Part shown: positions 54,376-64,000 of the stretch, piece after piece
How positions within the stretch are numbered: position 1 is the stretch's first letter
Layout of the letters: each line of letters starts with the position of its first letter
Source of the DNA: Symsagittifera roscoffensis
Taxonomy: Eukaryota; Xenacoelomorpha; Acoela; Convolutidae
NCBI RefSeq assembly: GCF_963678635.1
Contig: NC_087067.1
Coordinates: 10,339,716-10,403,715, forward strand
Length of the DNA: 64,000 bases
Direction: 5' to 3'
Notes under the pieces: generated by a model
Told to the model about the DNA's origin: nothing
The model's input: the letters and a program-made list of their open reading frames with translations, nothing else
The model's database searches: none
Made by a program: the position numbers and the translations under genes

Positions 54376-56335
54376 GTTTAATTATTTATGTAATTTAAAT
54401 ATTTTTTTTCTACAAAAAGCGTCTTAGCAACTAAGTTTTTGGTGAAATACAAGGAGAATGATGTTGGAATACGGATGGTGTAGTCCTCCAATCGAAAGAT
54501 TTAACAAAAAAAAGATAAATTTATGAAAATTGTAAACAACTTTTACTAAATTATACAATCTTCTGAAAAGTTTACTCTGAGAAAGATAGAAAAATTATCA
54601 TACAAAAATATCAGATAAAAAAAAACGTATGATACTATTTTTTTTCTCAGTGTAAAACTTACCGGAAAAGAGCGATTGAAAATTTTGGATGATAATTTTT
54701 AGGAACATTTAGAAACTTAAAAGATTTTAAAAAGATTAAAGACCAAGTGACGAACAAGTAAGTTAATCGTAGTAAGAAATATGACACAATACATAAACAT
54801 GTTGAGGTTGAAATGAGAACCGGATAAAAACATCTGATTGGTTGAATACTAAAAACTTTTGCATATTCATATTTTAGTTCGAATGAAAATTGGAGGAATT
54901 TCAATTTTTTATGAAAATTTAATTTTTTAATCTATCCAGAAAGCAATTCCAGCTTCATTAACTCCGTGGGTAAATGCTAATATGCATCTATCATATGAGC
55001 GTGGGATAATTATGTGAGAAAAGATAAAACAAGTCATAAAAGTCATAAGTATAAAGAGCTGTCATCCTTTCTTCAGATAACCTGGGATGTAAAAGTAATC
55101 AACCGTGCGGAGCTGTCAACATTCTTCTCGTGGATCAGAATAATTACTTGTCACAAGTAGTCCTCTCTTGTCAGTTTCCCCGAAATAACCTGAGGGAAAA
55201 TTATTGAGCTGAATTAATTATTTAATAGACTTTCTGAAAAAAATTACTCTGTGTGTATTAGTTTATGATCTCACTTTTTAAACTGAAACTAAAATTTTGT
55301 CGAAACTTACCATTTGAAACTTACCATTCAACGTTTTTTTTTCGATTTTTCAAGAAAAAAAGATTTTTTCAGGATAAAAACTTATTTGCAAGAGTGAAAC
55401 TTAAACAGTTTTCCAACAATTTTCTGAAATTTACCATCTGAAAATTACCCTACCGAAGTTTTGTAAGACAAGATAGACCTTACATATCACAAATCGTAGA
55501 AGCTAGCTAAGAAACGCAAGTATCGGCAAAATCGAGCTTCAAAAAAAATTGGGCGCCGAAAAATTTTTCTGAAACTTTACATCGTACCATCTCAAACCTA
55601 TGGTGAAACCTATAACCTTTTTTAATACATAGGAAATCTATACCCTATCTTAATACAAAGGTTGGTGACCGGATGCTCCATTCACTATCTTAAAACATGG
55701 GGGTCACCACCCCCCCTCCACTTCTGCTCGCTCTTCTACTGCTTATGTAGTAGTTCTATGCAAGGTCCGTATTTGGGTCATCACCTACTCATTAGTCCAT
55801 CTAGGGCAAAAATACCTTATTTGAATGTACAGTGAGCCGTCATTTTCTATTTTCTATATATTTCCAAATATCATTATTATGAAATATCTGCAGCTGATCA
55901 GTTGGCTCTGAGTCTCAAATCAAAAATGTATTGATGAAAAGATATTCTTCCCAACTATATTGAATTTGTTAAAAATAAAAAAAACTAATTGGGAGATATT
56001 ATTGGTCACAAAAACCCTACAACGGAAAAATTTGCATAGCACCTCGCTTCCAATTGCTAATCTAAATGAATTGGGACAAATAAAAAAATCCTTGCAAGTC
56101 TATATTCTGAAAAAGACCAAAAAAGGATACAGCAATACGGAATACTGTTCTTCAAAATGCTGAAAAACTTGGAGTCGTTCATCTTATGATATTTTTGACT
56201 TTTGACTCGCTCCTCTAACTTTATTCTAGCAATGGCCTTAAGTTACAAAAATTAGAGTTTATAGCTAGAAAAGAGTCGTTTTTTTGTACTTTTTCATGTC
56301 TTAACCTTGATGAGAAAAATAAAAGTAAAAAAACG
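54376..56335. other. non-coding AT-rich stretch
   Basis: Contains the dispersed repeat at 55583-55715. Otherwise only short frames such as 55960-56163 without motifs. Confidence 0.5.
55583..55715 (+). repeat. dispersed ~130-bp repeat, copy 2
   Basis: Counterpart of 1995-2135: ACCATC(T)-AAACC, GGAAATCTAT-CCTATCTTAA-ACA and ACTATCTTAAAACATGG, then a C-rich end. Confidence 0.55.
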
Positions 56336-56339
56336 CCAA

Positions 56340-56940
56340 CTTAAAATTTGAGCCCGTTTAAAGAAAATGATACCGAAATAAAAACAACTTTGTCTGCCCA
56401 TATTGAATATGCCTAGAAAAATTTTTCATCAAATTGAATTATTCTCCATTTGGATTAAAGTTTACCTGAAATAAAAAAGTTATTCACCTTCTCAAATAAA
56501 TCCAAAGTTACCCTAATTAAATAGAAATTGAGCCACCATTTACAAATTATCACCACATAAATTATTAAGTTACTCATCAATATAAACCATTGCTTGGTTA
56601 TAAAAGGAATCTGAGCCCGTCTAAACAATTGAGCCATATTAAATTACTTGCTAATACCCACCAAAAAAAACATGGCTGCCCATATCGAATTCGCCTCGAA
56701 CAAATTATTGATCAATTTAAATCATTGGTTTTGATTTGAAAATAATAACTTACCTCCACTAAAAAATTTTCGCCTTCTCAAATTCATTTTACAGTTAAAA
56801 TCAAAACAACCAGCTAAAATTATTCTATCGTCAAGTTCGATAAAATAACAAAGAAACTCGCTACAAATTTTAACATGACCTTTATGAACAAAAAAAGATA
56901 ACAGGAAAGTCATTGAAGTAATCGCAAAAACTGGATGCCT
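56340..56940 (+). repeat. 5' monomers of LINE copy 1
   Basis: Two units of about 270-330 bp, each starting (T)GAGCCCGT(T/C)TAAA and containing GGCTGCCCATAT-GAAT and ATCAATTTAAAT. The same pair occurs at 59737-60330 in front of copy 2. Tandem monomers in this place suggest a repeated promoter/5' UTR. Confidence 0.55.
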
Positions 56941-57233
56941 ATCAAATGTGAGTGGAACAACTAAAACTGAAGCGACTTATCAGATTACCAACGCCAAAAA
57001 ACGTGAATTTGAACCTTTCAAAATATCCCTTGAATCTAAAAATGAGATTTTGAGATCAATTATCACGGCTCCGATAAGAACGGAAACTATGCCAAATGAC
57101 ACCATATTTTTTCTTATGAAAGAATTAGTATTGAATAGAAAATCAAAGTTTTGACTAAGTATCTATCAACAGAACTCAAACTTGTTATGGTCCAATATGG
57201 CACACGTGCCTCTTAAACTCAAAGTAAGATAGT

Positions 57234-57680
57234 GTGAATGAATTTGCAATCAAACACCAGAAACGATTGATGAAATTACCAATAGTTTTTGATTTTGAAA
57301 TGATCGTAGTGAGCGAAGTACCTGCAATCATAAACAACGAGGAGGCAAGATCTAAGTTTGAGTTACATCATGACTACTTAACCAAGGCTTACAGTAGTAA
57401 ATCAGATTTTCAAGTGGTGAAATTCAGCGCCATGATTAAAAATATCAATAATTGGAGCTTTTTTTGGGATAACATTCATCTTAATGATAATCATGGTGTA
57501 CTCTTTTTGCGCAAAATCTTTTGTTTCATTGTATGCCAATATTCAAACAATATGCCACGATCAAAATCAGTAGAAAGTTATAACAGTAGCACTCAAAATA
57601 GCGTCACTAAACGCAACAACCCCTACTCTCCGACCCGTACTTATCATCAATTCTTGAACAGGCAAATTAAATCACCATAA
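57234..57680 (+). pseudogene. LINE ORF1, probable SGNH esterase C-terminus
   Basis: The open frame of 148 codons contains WSFFWDNIHLNDNHGVLFLR. The Asp-x-x-His-Leu-Asn ... Gly block (Asp 57468-57470, His 57477-57479) matches block V of GDSL/SGNH hydrolases, which are carried by ORF1 of CR1/L2-type LINEs. The remainder after the block (RSKSVESYNSSTQNSVTKRN) is Ser/Asn rich. The upstream Ser block and the oxyanion residues are not visible, so the domain is partial or decayed. A homologue lies at 60751-60954. Confidence 0.45.
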
Positions 57681-58008
57681 AGTCAGGTGCACGGCCATTA
57701 TCGATACTAGTTAGGATGATTTCATTCAGTAAGACTGGCATTTAAATTTTTTTAAAATGAAACTGTTGTTAATTTCAGCTAGTATCTCTGTAATATTTTC
57801 TTGTGAAACAGTACAACTAGTAGTCTATCAGAGGTTGAATTTAAAAAAACAATAGAATTTTTTCCCATGGGTTTTCACTTTTTATTGTAACAACAATTTA
57901 TATGTTGCTCTCAAGCGCGTTTTATGTAACTACTAAACAGTTACGTTTTTGCTGAATAATGTACATATTAATTTGAAACCAACGTCAATTGATTTTTAGA
58001 GCACCTTT

Positions 58009-58720
58009 TTGCGATCAAAGCAAACCATAATTAATCAATCAGGAGATATTCACCCAAATCCGGGTCCACCAATAAACTATAACAGCATCACAAAAAAAAT
58101 TGTGTGTATTGCAAAAACAACATCAAAGTCTTATATTCAAACTGTAGAAGCGAGGATACGTTCAGATCTGAAATCACTTAAGAAAACAGTTTGCGAGAAC
58201 GCAATCTCCCGGATTTGAGAAACTTAGTTCAGTGAGTCAAACTACCAACTTCTGTGGATTCTTGATAGTACAACATGCATTGATTTTTAATGCGATAGAT
58301 CTGTTGAAGCCAGCAAAAAATCAAAAAGTATTGGAGTTATGCTCCTCATACTCAAAATACTCAATCCAAAACCACAGCACGACTTAAACACTCTTCATAG
58401 AAAAAACGATTGAAATCAAATTTACCCTTTCAAAAACCATAGAAAACCTCTTTTGAATTTATCATATAGTCCGTGCAAGGCAAAAAGTGTTAAACTCTTT
58501 CTTGAACTAGCTAAATCAATTGACTATGCGCAATCCTGCAATTTCAATTTAATTTTAATGGTTGAGTACAATTTGACTTACCGTAATGCAGACGACAAAG
58601 AGTCTCCTGATAAAATTCTTGTTCGCTAAAATCTTCACGTTATTAACAAAACAGTACCTACTCAATCGAAAACCCTAATTGACCATTTTACAACTTATCT
58701 ATTGTTGAAAGATCAATCAA
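58009..58720 (+). pseudogene. LINE ORF2 start: 2A-like motif and endonuclease, copy 1
   Basis: IINQSGDIHPNPGPPINYNS (58024-58083) is an intact-looking DxxxNPGP 2A-like motif at the N-terminus. In a shifted frame NNIKVLYSNCRS follows, the usual opening of CR1/L2-type endonucleases. Later pieces are CNFNLILMVEYNLTYRNAD (58540-58590, position of the GDFN block) and LHVINKTVPTQSKTLIDHF (58630-58690). Stops interrupt between them. Confidence 0.6.
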
Positions 58721-59700
58721 ATAAAACAATATATTCACGCCATCCTTTAAACAGGCCACTTAGTTACACTTTCTGTAACAGAACTGAAACTTACTACTAA
58801 AATAAAACCAAGAAAACGCGAAATCTACAAAAAAAATACTCAGTAGAAAAATTTAAATCAAACCTTTCTAGAACCAACTGGGCACACTGTCACAAGCAAA
58901 ACAATCCTGAGTCAATACAAAAACAATTCACCAAAAACTTTGTAATAAATCTTATAAAAATGGCCCGCAAAAACCAATCTTCATCCGTAACAACAAATGA
59001 AAAGTGAATTTCCACGATGAACAATTCATTTCAAAGTTTTTCAGCTCAAAAAAAACTGTGCGTGAAAAAAGGAATAGGATCAAGGATGCTAAAAATTCAG
59101 AAAATCAGCAAATCATATTTCTCTTCTGATACAAATTTCAAATTTCAAAATGACAAATCTGCATAACTACAATTTTTCAACTTTAGGCTGCTTTTATGAT
59201 AACGTTACAACAACCCAACCCTCTTTCTTAAAAGCTGACTTAAACTTAAATAACAAAAATGAGTATTCTCTCATATTTTTGCCAGCGCTGAGTGCAAAAT
59301 AGAACTTTCAAAACTGAATTTCAAAAAGCGTTTGGGACCCTCTGACAATCCAGCATAGGCACAAAAAACGGTTGCAATGAAACATACCCACAACTTTCCT
59401 TCAACTTCAATGAAAAACTAAGAAATAATTTCTCTTCCGATAAACTTAATGAAGCCTTTGTCACACCATTATACAAAAACGACAATCCAGAACTACCAGA
59501 ATACGACGTGTCAAAATCAATAACAGATGCATTGTCAAAAGTATGCGAAAAACTTTTACACAAACAAATAAACGAATGTCTCAAATCAGTTGATCGCAAC
59601 AAGTTTGTTGCTTGCTCCATATTGGATCACTCCGAAGCATTCGACTCTTTTGATCATAAAACTTTTTGTAAAATTGAATCATATTCTGAAGTCGACAAGT
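58721..59700 (+). pseudogene. LINE ORF2 reverse transcriptase N-terminal part, copy 1
   Basis: Linker pieces (KFKSNLSRTNWAHCH) lead into RT fragments. 59508-59690 reads SKVCEKLLHKQINECLK and VACSILDHSEAFDSFDH, the palm motif A (usually DLSKAFDTVDH). The copy stops right after this block, where the 5' monomers of copy 2 begin. No YADD box is present here. Confidence 0.6.
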
Positions 59701-59736
59701 TAACAAAGAAGAGGTTATTGATTTGTGAAAAGAATT

Positions 59737-60360
59737 TGAACCCGTGTAAGAAATTGAGCTCGAATAAAAAAGATACTTTTGAATACCAAAAAAAACCAAA
59801 TTGGGCTGCCCAAAATCAAATTTGCCCAGAGAAAGTTACTCATTAATTTAAATTTTTTTCCATTAGAAATTAAAGCTTACCTGAACTAAACAAAGTAATT
59901 TGCCTTCGCAAAAAAATCCAAAAATTACTTTAATTAAACAGAAGTTGAGCCACCTTTTAGTAATTATCGCCACCCGAATTAAAAAATTACTCATCAATTT
60001 AAATCAATGTTTTGTTGTAAAAAGAATCTGAGCCTGTCTAAACAATTGAGACAATACAAAAATATATATATATATATATGATAATGCCCACCAAAAAAAC
60101 AAATTTGGCCGCCAAAATCAAAATCGCCCAGATCAAATTATTCATCAATTTAAATAATTAATGACTCTTCAGTTGTAAATAATAAAAAAACTCTCCTTCT
60201 CAAATTCATTCCACAGTTAAAATCTTACAATTCAGCAAAAAATTGACTTTTCACGAGTTCGATAAAATAACCGAAGATTCTTTACAAAATTTATTCTTAT
60301 ATTTTTGACCAAAAAGAAGATAACAGGAAAATCATTGAAGTAATCACAAAAACAGGATGT
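59737..60360 (+). repeat. 5' monomers of LINE copy 2
   Basis: Units start near 59737 and 60023 with GAACCCGT and GAGCCTGTCTAAACAATTGAG. They match 56340-56940 and include an (AT)n run at 60063-60080. Confidence 0.55.
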
Positions 60361-60569
60361 CTATCAAAAGTGAGTGAGGCAACTACAACTGAAGCGACTA
60401 ATCAGACTAATAACGCCAAAATACGTTGGTTTGAACCTTTCAAAACCGCCGATGACTTCAAAAACTTGATTTTGAGATTCAGTATCACGGCTCCAATAAG
60501 AACGGAAACAAGCCGAATGACACCATAATTTTTTCTTAGAGAGGAGATAGTGAAAGTAGTGAATGATTT

Positions 60570-60954
60570 TGCAATCAAACATCAGAAACTGATTCATGGT
60601 TTGACCTTCTGAAACGAGTGTAGTGTGCGATACATCTCCAATCTCAAAAAAGGAGGAGGCGACTTCTAACGTTGAGCTATATCATGATTATTTAAACAAC
60701 GCTTACGGTAGTAAACCAGGTTTTCAAGTGATGTACATGGTGTACTTTTTTTGCGCAATTGTCTTCCTTCATTTGTATGCCAACACTCAAACAATCTAGC
60801 ACGATCGAAAATTGTAGAAAGTTATTATAGTCGCACTGAAAATAGCGTCCTTTATCACAACCACCCCTACTCTTTGACCCTTACTTATCATCAAATATTT
60901 AACGGGCAAAATAAATCACCACATAGTCAGCTGCAGCGCCATTATCGTAACTAG
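60570..60954 (+). pseudogene. LINE ORF1 remnant, copy 2
   Basis: 60751-60954 reads VCQHSNNLARSKIVESYYSR and TYHQIFNGQNKSP, paralogous to the C-terminal part of 57234-57680. Upstream of it, 60570-60750 aligns with the first half in broken frames. The SGNH block is deleted in this copy (60730-60755). Confidence 0.45.
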
Positions 60955-61264
60955 TTAAAATGATATCTTTCATCAAGCCTGGAATTTAAATTTGATTAAA
61001 ACGAGTCTGCTGTTAATTTCAAAAAGTATCTCATGTGAAACAGAACAACTAGTAGTCCATCAAAGGTTGAACAAAAAAAACAATCGAATTTTTTTCAATG
61101 GGTTTTCACTATTTATTCTTACAAAAATTTTTATATACCTCTCAAGCACACTGTTATTTATAAAATAGTGACTCTCAAGCACGCTATATGTGTAACAACG
61201 TTTCTATTCACTTACTTACATATTAATTTGTAGCCAACATGATCGGATTTTTGAGCAATTTTTC

Positions 61265-61900
61265 GCGATCAAAGCAAAACATAATTATTCAATCAAGTGA
61301 TTTTCAAACAAATCCGGGTCCACCAATAAACTATAACAGCATCACAAAGAACTGGTGTATTACAAAACAACATCAAATCCTTTTACTTAAACTGTATGTA
61401 GAACGTTAGCAAGGAAACGGTCAGATCTGAAATCACTTGTGAAAACATTTGGCGAAAAGGCAATTTACGGCTTTGAGAAACTTGGTTCAATGAGTCAAAC
61501 TGCCAACTTCTGTCGACTCTTGATAGTACGAAATCAGTTGTTTTTCGATTCGATAGTTCCGTTGAAGCCAGTGGGGTTAGGCTCCTTATACCCAAAATAC
61601 TCGAACTAAAAATACGGCACGATTTAAACACTCTTCATAAAAAGTACGATTGAAATCAAAACAACTGATACAAAAAACGATAGTAAAAAACGCTTTTGAA
61701 TAAATCATATAATCCGTGCAAAGCAAAAACAGTTGAATTCTTTGATGAACTAGCTAAATCAATCAACTATGCGCAATCCCACAATTTCAATTTAATTTTA
61801 ATGATTGATTACAATTTGAAATACCTTAATGCAGACTAGAAAGAGTCTCTTGATACAATTCTTGTTCCTTGCAACCTTCACGTTACTAACAAAACAGTAC
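61265..61900 (+). pseudogene. LINE ORF2 start, copy 2
   Basis: IIIQSSDFQTNPGPPINYNS (61282-61341) corresponds to the 2A-like motif of copy 1, with SGDIH changed to SSDFQ. Endonuclease pieces follow in broken frames, in the same order as copy 1. Confidence 0.55.
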
Positions 61901-62209
61901 CCACTTGTTCAAAAAAATCACTCAAATAAAACAATTTCTCTACGCCATCCTTTAAACAGACCACTTAGTTACAATTTCTATAACAGAACTAAAGCTTACT
62001 GCTAAAACTATACCAAGAAAACACAAAATTTACGATAATAATTACTCAGTATAAAAATTTAAATCAAACTTTTCTATAATCAACTGGGAACGCTTTTACA
62101 GGCAAAATGAATGAAACAGTTTTACCAACAACGTTGTACTAAGTTTTTAAAAAAAGTGCCCCGCAAAAACTAATTTTCATCCGTAACGACAAGCAAAAAA
62201 TGAACTTCT

Positions 62210-63540
62210 AAAATGAACAATTCATTTCGAAACTTTTCAGCTCAAAAACCACTGTGCGTGAAAAATGGAATAAGATTAGTGATGCTGAAATATCAAAAAA
62301 ATCAGCGAATCATTTTTCTGTTGAAAAAAGTTCCTTCGGTAAAATCAATACAAAAATTTTCATATTGGCATATCTGCATGACTTCAAATGTTCAACTTTA
62401 GGCTGCTTTTATGATAACGTTACGACAACCCAACCCTCTTTCCTCAAAGATGACTTGAACTTGAATAACAAAAATGAACTTTGTTTCAGGTTTTTTACCA
62501 GCGTTGAGTGCAAAATAGAACTTTCAAAACTAATATCAAAAAAACCATCGGGTCCTCTGACATTCTAGTATGGGCGCCAAAAGAAGTTTGCAATGAAATA
62601 TACTCACAATTTTCTTTCAGTTTCAATGAATACCTAGAAAAAAAAAACAATTTTTGTCCCGATATGCCTAAAGAAGCGCTTATTACACCAATGTAAAAAA
62701 AATGACGATCCACAACTAACAAAAAACTCAATAACAGGTGCATTGTCAAAAGTATTCAAAAAAATTTTACACAAACAAATAAACGAATATCTTACATCGT
62801 AAAACCTGCTATGCAACCCCTTTTCGGTTTTAGAGCATACTATTCAACAAAAGATGCAATCTTATTCTGCATCAAACTTTTTTGAAAATCAATTGATCGC
62901 AACAAGTTTGTTGCTTGTTCAATATTGGATTTTTCTAAAGCATTCAACTCTAATGATCATAAGTTTCTACAACAAAAACTTAAATCTCTGAACTTTCCTG
63001 AAAACGCAATAGAAACGAAAATGGTTTCATCAGCAACAGACAACAGAAAATAATCGTCAACAACATGAACCAGATTGGATTTCATTGCAACAAGTTGTCC
63101 CTCAGGGCACCGTTTTGGGACCCTTGATCTTTAATCCGTATATCAACGACTTATGAATATAATGTTGCGTAATTTTTTCAAAATAGCATAGTATGCAGAT
63201 GACACGCTCATTTTTTTGCGAAAACCAAAATGCCGATTTAGCAACAAAAGAACTAAAAAATACTTGCAAAATTTTAACAAAATATTTTTATAAGCATTCA
63301 ATACAACTGAGCACTAAAAAACGGAACTCATCATTGTCAGCAGAAAAAATGTGCGAATGCGAAACCACGAGAACAAAAACCTTTCAATGACATTAGACTT
63401 AAATATGTTTGAAGAAAAAAGCAAAATCAAAACTCTCGGAGTGATATTAGATCAGTTTCTATTGTTTCAGGAAACAGTTAACCTAAACTGCTACTGAGAA
63501 AACAAGTCATCTTCATTACCCGGCCCTACTCTTAAGTGAA
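62210..63540 (+). pseudogene. LINE reverse transcriptase, copy 2
   Basis: 62254-62568 covers the linker to the RT fingers (FRFFTSVECKIELSK, then KPSGPLTF at the usual KSSGPDxI site). Motif A: FVACSILDFSKAFNSNDH (Asp 62928-62930). Motif B: VPQGTVLGPLIFNPYIND (63091-63150). Motif C: YADDTLIFL (63192-63203 for YADD). Motif D region: KIKTLGVILD near 63425. All catalytic Asp are readable, but in different frames. This is the most complete RT of the family in the window. Confidence 0.75.
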
Positions 63541-64000
63541 AATCAGCAATTTTTTGTTTTCACTAGAAAAACAACAGAGCTGAGCCATAAAGTTCTGCTG
63601 CGATCGTGCTAAGTTTGACTCATTGTCTGATTTAAAAATTAATTTTAATACAATTCCTATACCCATGTTTTTTGATTGGAAAAAAATCACCATTTCTGGA
63701 AAATTAAAAATCAGCTGTCACCTGTGTCCTTGAAAATTTAGTACGAAAACTACCATTTCGACATAAATATGAGAACTAAAAAATTCTACTTCGTTGAAAA
63801 ATTTTAAGAACAATTTTTGGAAAACTTGTTTTTTAAGAGATCGTTATTGATTTGGAAAAAAATTTTAGATGACAAAGTTAATTTATGGGGTATACTATCA
63901 TGCCAACATGCGATGATCAACTTTAAAAGTTTCTATGATTATTGAAGAAAGATCTATCAGTTGCAACTTATAGCAAATTAACATGGAAAAATTTGCAGTT
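63541..64000. other. non-coding or decayed LINE 3' region
   Basis: No readable motif. It may contain the end of LINE copy 2. Confidence 0.35.

Larger units (their letters stand above)
56340..59700 (+). mobile_element. CR1/L2-like LINE, copy 1 (3' truncated)
   Basis: Monomers, ORF1 with SGNH-like block, ORF2 with 2A-like start and endonuclease, RT cut off after motif A. No poly(A) or target duplication seen. Confidence 0.65.
59737..63540 (+). mobile_element. CR1/L2-like LINE, copy 2
   Basis: Same order as copy 1, head to tail, about 3.3-3.4 kb later, and extends through RT motif D. Divergence from copy 1 is perhaps 15-20% by eye, so the tandem state is old or reflects separate insertions. 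Confidence 0.65.

Noticed and set aside
60060-60082. (AT)n run
   Set aside because: Simple microsatellite inside a LINE monomer.

Overview
The window is animal-type nuclear DNA. It is strongly AT-rich, has one large host-like gene, and carries decayed copies of Ty3/Gypsy, jockey-like LINE, CR1/L2-like LINE, mariner-like foldback and Polinton/Maverick elements. That mixture, with short-intron gene structure, suggests an aquatic invertebrate; I cannot name the taxon from sequence alone. There is no sign of bacterial operons.

Layout. 0.2-1.8 kb: remnant of a Polinton-type DNA polymerase B. 3.34-4.07 kb: 732-bp foldback element with a TA target duplication. 5.38-5.48 kb: two adjacent perfect hairpins. 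5.75-8.9 kb: wrecked jockey/R1-like LINE. 9.04-14.85 kb: three tandem units of about 1.95 kb with mosaic similarity. 15.3-16.9 kb: a diverged pair of ~380-bp repeats. 17.09-17.31 kb: a 103-bp-arm hairpin just upstream of the main gene.

The main gene (17.45-24.24 kb) probably encodes one protein of about 2,249 residues once a proposed 38-nt intron is removed. It has an acidic N-terminus with two copies of a ~50-residue domain, a long charged and beta-rich middle, a GBP/VLIG-like large GTPase domain, a long Cys/His-rich zinc-binding region and a VWA-like C-terminus. A Ty3/Gypsy element (24.95-35.53 kb, 5-bp target duplication CACGG) sits about 700 bp downstream. A tandem duplication of 4,055 bp (23255-27309 repeated at 27310-31364) copied the gene's 3' end together with the LTR, gag and part of RT. 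It created an in-frame RT/GTPase-C-terminus chimera. The copies differ at about nine bases that I could see, so the event is recent or reflects allelic sequence placed in tandem by assembly.

35.5-41.3 kb is mostly non-coding with a degenerate minisatellite near 38 kb. 41.3-54.4 kb is a decayed Polinton: polymerase B on the minus strand, then on the plus strand an exonuclease-like cargo protein, packaging ATPase, integrase, minor capsid-like, small basic and major capsid proteins and a possible protease tail. A 3.4-kb part is duplicated in tandem. 56.3-63.5 kb holds two tandem copies of a CR1/L2-like LINE with repeated 5' monomers, a probable SGNH-esterase ORF1 and a 2A-like motif at the start of ORF2.

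Almost all coding potential outside the large GTPase gene is pseudogenic. A recurring feature is tandem duplication at several scales (0.27, 1.95, 3.4, 3.4 and 4.06 kb).
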